From contig NZ_JADBEK010000001.1 in NCBI RefSeq assembly GCF_014873145.1, positions 310,001 to 374,000 of the forward strand: 64,000 nucleotides of DNA. Direction: 5' to 3'. The stretch is from Nonomuraea angiospora. Lineage in GTDB: Bacteria; Actinomycetota; Actinomycetes; Streptosporangiales; Streptosporangiaceae. The position numbers were made by a program, and so were the translations under genes. Under the pieces are notes generated by a model, which saw only the letters and a program-made list of their open reading frames with translations, made no database searches and was not told the origin of the DNA. Each line of letters begins with the position of its first letter. Positions within the stretch are counted from its first letter, which is position 1. Positions 60,872-64,000 of this stretch are shown here, piece after piece.

Positions 60872-63800
60872 TGGACGTCCTCCTTGAGTGATGCATGAGT
60901 GGCGATCCGCAGGGTCGCCACCTGGAAGGGGCCGAGGTCCAGCCGCGCCTCGCCCACGGGACGGCGCTCGCCCGCCGGGCCCAGGGCCACGGGCAGGTCC
61001 TCGTCCGCGCCGAGCTCCCGTTCGAGCAGGTCGGTCTCCCACACGACGGCCCGCGCGCCCAGCTCCTCGTGGCAGCGCAGCCGGGCGCTCGCCCGTCCGC
61101 CCCGCGTCTCGTACACGCGTACGACCAGGTCGCCGGAGCCGTCGTCGGCCTGCTTCACCCAGTCGACGAGGGCGTGACCCGTGAGGAGCTCCAGCCGGAC
61201 CAGCGGCGCGGGCAGCCCGGCCAGGTCGGGCGCGTTGAACGCGTACGCGGCCTCGACCGCGGCCGGCACGTCCGCGCCGGGCAGCACCGCCCAGCGGAAG
61301 GTGTGCGTGCCGAGGTCGGCGCGGGGGTCGGGGAAGCGCGCGCCCCGCAGCAGGGAGAGCCGGACGACGGTGGAGTCGCCGTCGGCGCGGGCGTCGGCCC
61401 CGTACATCGTGTCGTTGACGATCGCGAGGCCGAAGTCGCCGTCGTCCACGTGCACGTAGCGGTGCATCGCGGCCTCGAACATCGCCTCCTCGGTCGCGGT
61501 GTTGGTCACCAGCGGGCGTTCGACGTAGCCGTACTGGGTCTCGAAGCGCGCGGTCCGCGCCAGGACCCGCACCGGGACGGCGACCTTCAGCAGGCGTTCG
61601 CGCTCCTGCCAGTCCACGGCGCACTCGGTCTCGAACCGCCCGGTGCCGGCCCGCAGCCACATGGTCAGCGTGATCGTGGACGCGCCGGTCCGGCGGACCA
61701 CCTCCACACCGGCGTCGGGCCCGCTGCGGACCACCCTGCGGCTGGTGACGTCGTCGAGCGCCCGGGGGTGGCGCAGCACGTGGCGGTCCACGTCCCAGGC
61801 GTCCCAGCGCACCGGCTCGTCGCGGAAGAGCTGCAGCTCGTTGAGGCGCCGGCCGGGCGGGACGACCTCCCGGCCGCCGCGCAGGTCGAGGAGGGAGACG
61901 ACGTGGCCGCCGCCGTCCACCACGACCCGCAGCAGGCCGTCGTCCAGCACGGTGGCGCCGTCCTCGCCGTCGGCGACCTCGACCACGGCTGGGGCCGCAC
62001 CGGGCCGCGCCGGCGTGGTGAACGGGGGCAGCCCGCCCCCGGCCTGCTCGTCGCCGAGCGCCGCGCCGGCCCGCTTGATCAGATCGTGCAGGCGCTCCTC
62101 GACCGCCTGATAGGTGTCGCGGGCCTCGCGGTGCACCCAGCTGATCGACGTACCCGGGAGGATGTCGTGGAACTGGTGCAGCAGCACGGTGCGCCAGATC
62201 TCGTCGAGGTCCTCGCGCGGGTACGGCGCCCCGCGCAGCGCGCTCGCCGCCGCGCTGAGGTATTCGGCCGCCCGCAGCAGCGACTCGCAGCGCCGGTTGT
62301 GCCGCTTCATGGCCGCCTGCGAGGTCAGCGTGCCGCGATGCAGCTCCAGGTAGAGCTCGCCCCGGTAGACCGGCTCCAGCGCCCCGGCCTCGCGCAGCTC
62401 GGACTCGGCCTCCTCGAAGAACTCCGCCGGGGTCCTGGAGATCACGCGTGGCGCCCCCTCCAGGTCGGCGAAGCGGCGCAGCCGCTCGGCCATCTCCCGG
62501 GTGGGGCCGCCGCCCCCGTCGCCGTAGCCGTACGGGAGCAGCGAATGGGAGGCGATCGCCTTGTCCTTGAACGTCGCGACCGCGTGATGGAGCTCGCGGG
62601 CGGTCACCTCGGCGGCGTAGGTCTCCGCGGGCGGGAAGTGGGTGAAGACGCGGGTGCCGTCGATGCCCTCCCACCAGAAGGAGTGGTGCGGGAAGACCGT
62701 GGTGTCGTTCCAGGAGATCTTCTGCGTCAGGAACCAGCGGGACCCGGCCCGGCGGGCCATCTGCGGCAGGGCGCCCGAGTAGCCGAAGGAGTCGGGCAGC
62801 CACATCTCACGGGGCTCGCGGCCGAAGCGGCTCAGGAAGTAGCGCTTGCCGTAGGTCAGCTGGCGCACCATCGACTCGCCGGTGGGGATGACGCCGTCGG
62901 CCTCCACCCACATGCCGCCGACGGGCACGAACCGGCCCTGCTCGACATAGCGCCGCACCCGGGCGAACAGCTCCGGATAGTGCTCTTCGAGCCAGCTGAA
63001 GTGCTGGGCCGCCGACATCGTGTACACTAGGCCGGGGTCGGCGTCGAGGAGGGCGAGCGCGTTGGAGACCGTACGGGCGAGCTTGCGGACCGTCTCGCGC
63101 AGCGGCCACAGCCACGCCGTGTCCATGTGCGCGTGCCCGACGGCGGTGATCCGGTGGGCGCTGGCGTGCGCCGGCGTGGCCAGGACGGGAGCGAGGATCG
63201 CGCGCGCCCGCCCGGCGCTCGCCTCGGCGTCCGCCTCGTCGTAGACGTCCAGGGCCTCCTCGATCGCGCGCAGCAGCCGCCAGTGGCGCGGCTCGTCCGC
63301 GCTCAGCTCGGCGGCCAGGCCGCCGGCCACGTCGAGGTCGCAGCACAGCGCGTGGATCTCGGGCGAGAACGCGGCGATCTCCGCGCGGCGCAGCCTGAAC
63401 TGCTCGAACGGCTCCTGCGCGCCCTTCTCGCCGTGCTCGGTGACGACGAAGGGCGGCAGGCCGAGCAGCAGGGGGTTGGCCGCCGCCTCGACGTACAGCA
63501 CGAACGAGCCGTCGGCTTCGACCAGATCGGCCCCGTGGCCCCGTAACCGGATGTCGGACTGGCGGGGGTGCAGGCCCTTGACGATCGTCCCGTCCGGGGT
63601 GAAGACCAGGCCCTCGCAGTGACCGCCCACGGAGTGGTCGAACCAGCCCAGGTCCAGCACCAGGTCGATCGGCCCGGCGTGGCCCGGCTCGACCGTGCCC
63701 CGGATCCGGAACCAGGTCGTGGACCAGGCCTCGCCCCAGGCCGCGCCAAGGGGGAAGGGGCGGTAGCCGGGGGCGGCCCGGCCGGGTTCGGGTTCGAGCC

Positions 63801-63954
63801 CGAGGGCGTGGCGGGCGCGCACCGGCTCGCCGTCGTCCGGGACCGTCCAGGCCTCGACCTCGACACCGCCCAGCCGGGTGTGGAGGCGGGGCATGATCCG
63901 TTCTCGCCGTACGCGGGCCAGCCTCTCTAGCGTGCGGCTGAGGTGGTTGTGCAT
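60868..63954 (-). CDS. GH38 alpha-mannosidase, intracellular
   Basis: The 1028-residue protein is the first gene of the operon. It has an N-terminal beta domain, then the GH38 barrel with GHAHMDTAWLWPLRET (zinc His and Asp, near 276-280), MWLPDSFGYSGALPQM (nucleophile Asp near 388) and HSFWWEGIDGTRVFTHFPPAETY, followed by the long beta-sandwich. No signal peptide is seen, so it trims mannose from imported oligosaccharide. GH38 enzymes are zinc-dependent. The start ATG 63954 follows a GGAGAGG site that overlaps a small hairpin. Confidence 0.92.
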   Translation of the reverse strand: MHNHLSRTLERLARVRRERIMPRLHTRLGGVEVEAWTVPDDGEPVRARHALGLEPEPGRAAPGYRPFPLGAAWGEAWSTTWFRIRGTVEPGHAGPIDLVLDLGWFDHSVGGHCEGLVFTPDGTIVKGLHPRQSDIRLRGHGADLVEADGSFVLYVEAAANPLLLGLPPFVVTEHGEKGAQEPFEQFRLRRAEIAAFSPEIHALCCDLDVAGGLAAELSADEPRHWRLLRAIEEALDVYDEADAEASAGRARAILAPVLATPAHASAHRITAVGHAHMDTAWLWPLRETVRKLARTVSNALALLDADPGLVYTMSAAQHFSWLEEHYPELFARVRRYVEQGRFVPVGGMWVEADGVIPTGESMVRQLTYGKRYFLSRFGREPREMWLPDSFGYSGALPQMARRAGSRWFLTQKISWNDTTVFPHHSFWWEGIDGTRVFTHFPPAETYAAEVTARELHHAVATFKDKAIASHSLLPYGYGDGGGGPTREMAERLRRFADLEGAPRVISRTPAEFFEEAESELREAGALEPVYRGELYLELHRGTLTSQAAMKRHNRRCESLLRAAEYLSAAASALRGAPYPREDLDEIWRTVLLHQFHDILPGTSISWVHREARDTYQAVEERLHDLIKRAGAALGDEQAGGGLPPFTTPARPGAAPAVVEVADGEDGATVLDDGLLRVVVDGGGHVVSLLDLRGGREVVPPGRRLNELQLFRDEPVRWDAWDVDRHVLRHPRALDDVTSRRVVRSGPDAGVEVVRRTGASTITLTMWLRAGTGRFETECAVDWQERERLLKVAVPVRVLARTARFETQYGYVERPLVTNTATEEAMFEAAMHRYVHVDDGDFGLAIVNDTMYGADARADGDSTVVRLSLLRGARFPDPRADLGTHTFRWAVLPGADVPAAVEAAYAFNAPDLAGLPAPLVRLELLTGHALVDWVKQADDGSGDLVVRVYETRGGRASARLRCHEELGARAVVWETDLLERELGADEDLPVALGPAGERRPVGEARLDLGPFQVATLRIATHASLKEDVQ

Positions 63955-63959
63955 CTCGT

Positions 63960-64000
63960 ACCTCTCCGTGGCGGAGGTATCACAATGGGCCTAATACGTT
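63960..64000 (-). promoter_or_regulatory. Leader of the mannoside operon, cut by the window edge
   Basis: CTCCG-TGG-CGGAG (63964-63976) is an inverted repeat; on the minus strand its 3' arm overlaps the GGAGAGG ribosome site of the GH38 gene. The promoter and any operator are mostly beyond the edge. Confidence 0.35.

Overview
The window is about 64 kb of very GC-rich DNA. Genes are dense, often overlap by 4 nt (ATGA/GTGA), use GTG starts often, and several appear to be leaderless. TetR, IclR, LysR and LAL-type regulators, mycothiol-dependent enzymes and secreted proteins with long signal peptides point to a large-genome soil actinomycete. A Streptosporangiaceae/Nonomuraea-like host is my best guess, but the sequence alone does not prove it. 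I see no tRNA, rRNA, CRISPR array, insertion sequence or phage gene.

Layout. (1) 1-2.5 kb: a drug-efflux MFS gene divergent from its TetR regulator. (2) 2.6-12.6 kb: a quinate/shikimate-type aromatic precursor module. It has an NAD-type shikimate/quinate dehydrogenase, a two-domain 3-dehydroshikimate dehydratase, a TetR regulator, an MHS-family transporter, an MBL-fold lactonase-like hydrolase and a convergent Liv-type ABC transporter. The Liv system has a permease-ATPase fusion. Related imperfect palindromes precede the three transcription units and tie them together. (3) 12.6-20 kb: an IclR regulon with a TPP enzyme, an aldehyde dehydrogenase, the IclR gene, a secreted PQQ-type dehydrogenase with a C-terminal cupredoxin-like domain, and a secreted ThuA-like protein. 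All four promoters carry a pair of 17-bp palindromes repeated at exactly 21 bp. (4) 20-28 kb: a P450 coupled to a 50-codon TetR fragment, a DUF6493-like two-gene unit, an ArsR/quinone-reductase divergon, a TetR-cupin-tautomerase operon and a small zinc-ribbon-like protein.

(5) 28-46.7 kb: a full-length DnaE with a divergent LysR gene, a GH92 mannosidase, a LAL regulator, an S1 protease, a soluble SPFH coiled-coil protein, an alpha/beta hydrolase, a TetR/sulfatase divergon and a vanadium haloperoxidase-like protein. Relics of an FAD oxidoreductase and possibly a LysR gene lie between them. (6) 46.7-51.5 kb: three phosphotransferase-fold genes, a mycothiol-dependent isomerase-family protein and an MFS exporter. 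(7) 51.5-64 kb: a seven-gene operon that reads as an N-glycan (mannose) degradation system. It encodes a GH38 alpha-mannosidase, a binding protein, two permeases, a GH5 and a GH3 enzyme and a secreted GH85 endo-beta-N-acetylglucosaminidase, and it ends at a perfect hairpin. The GH3 gene carries an in-frame 27-bp minisatellite.

The strongest new signals are the 21-bp-phased IclR operators, the operator family joining the dehydroshikimate genes to the Liv transporter, the self-contained N-glycan operon with its coding minisatellite, and the unexplained DUF6493-like pair.
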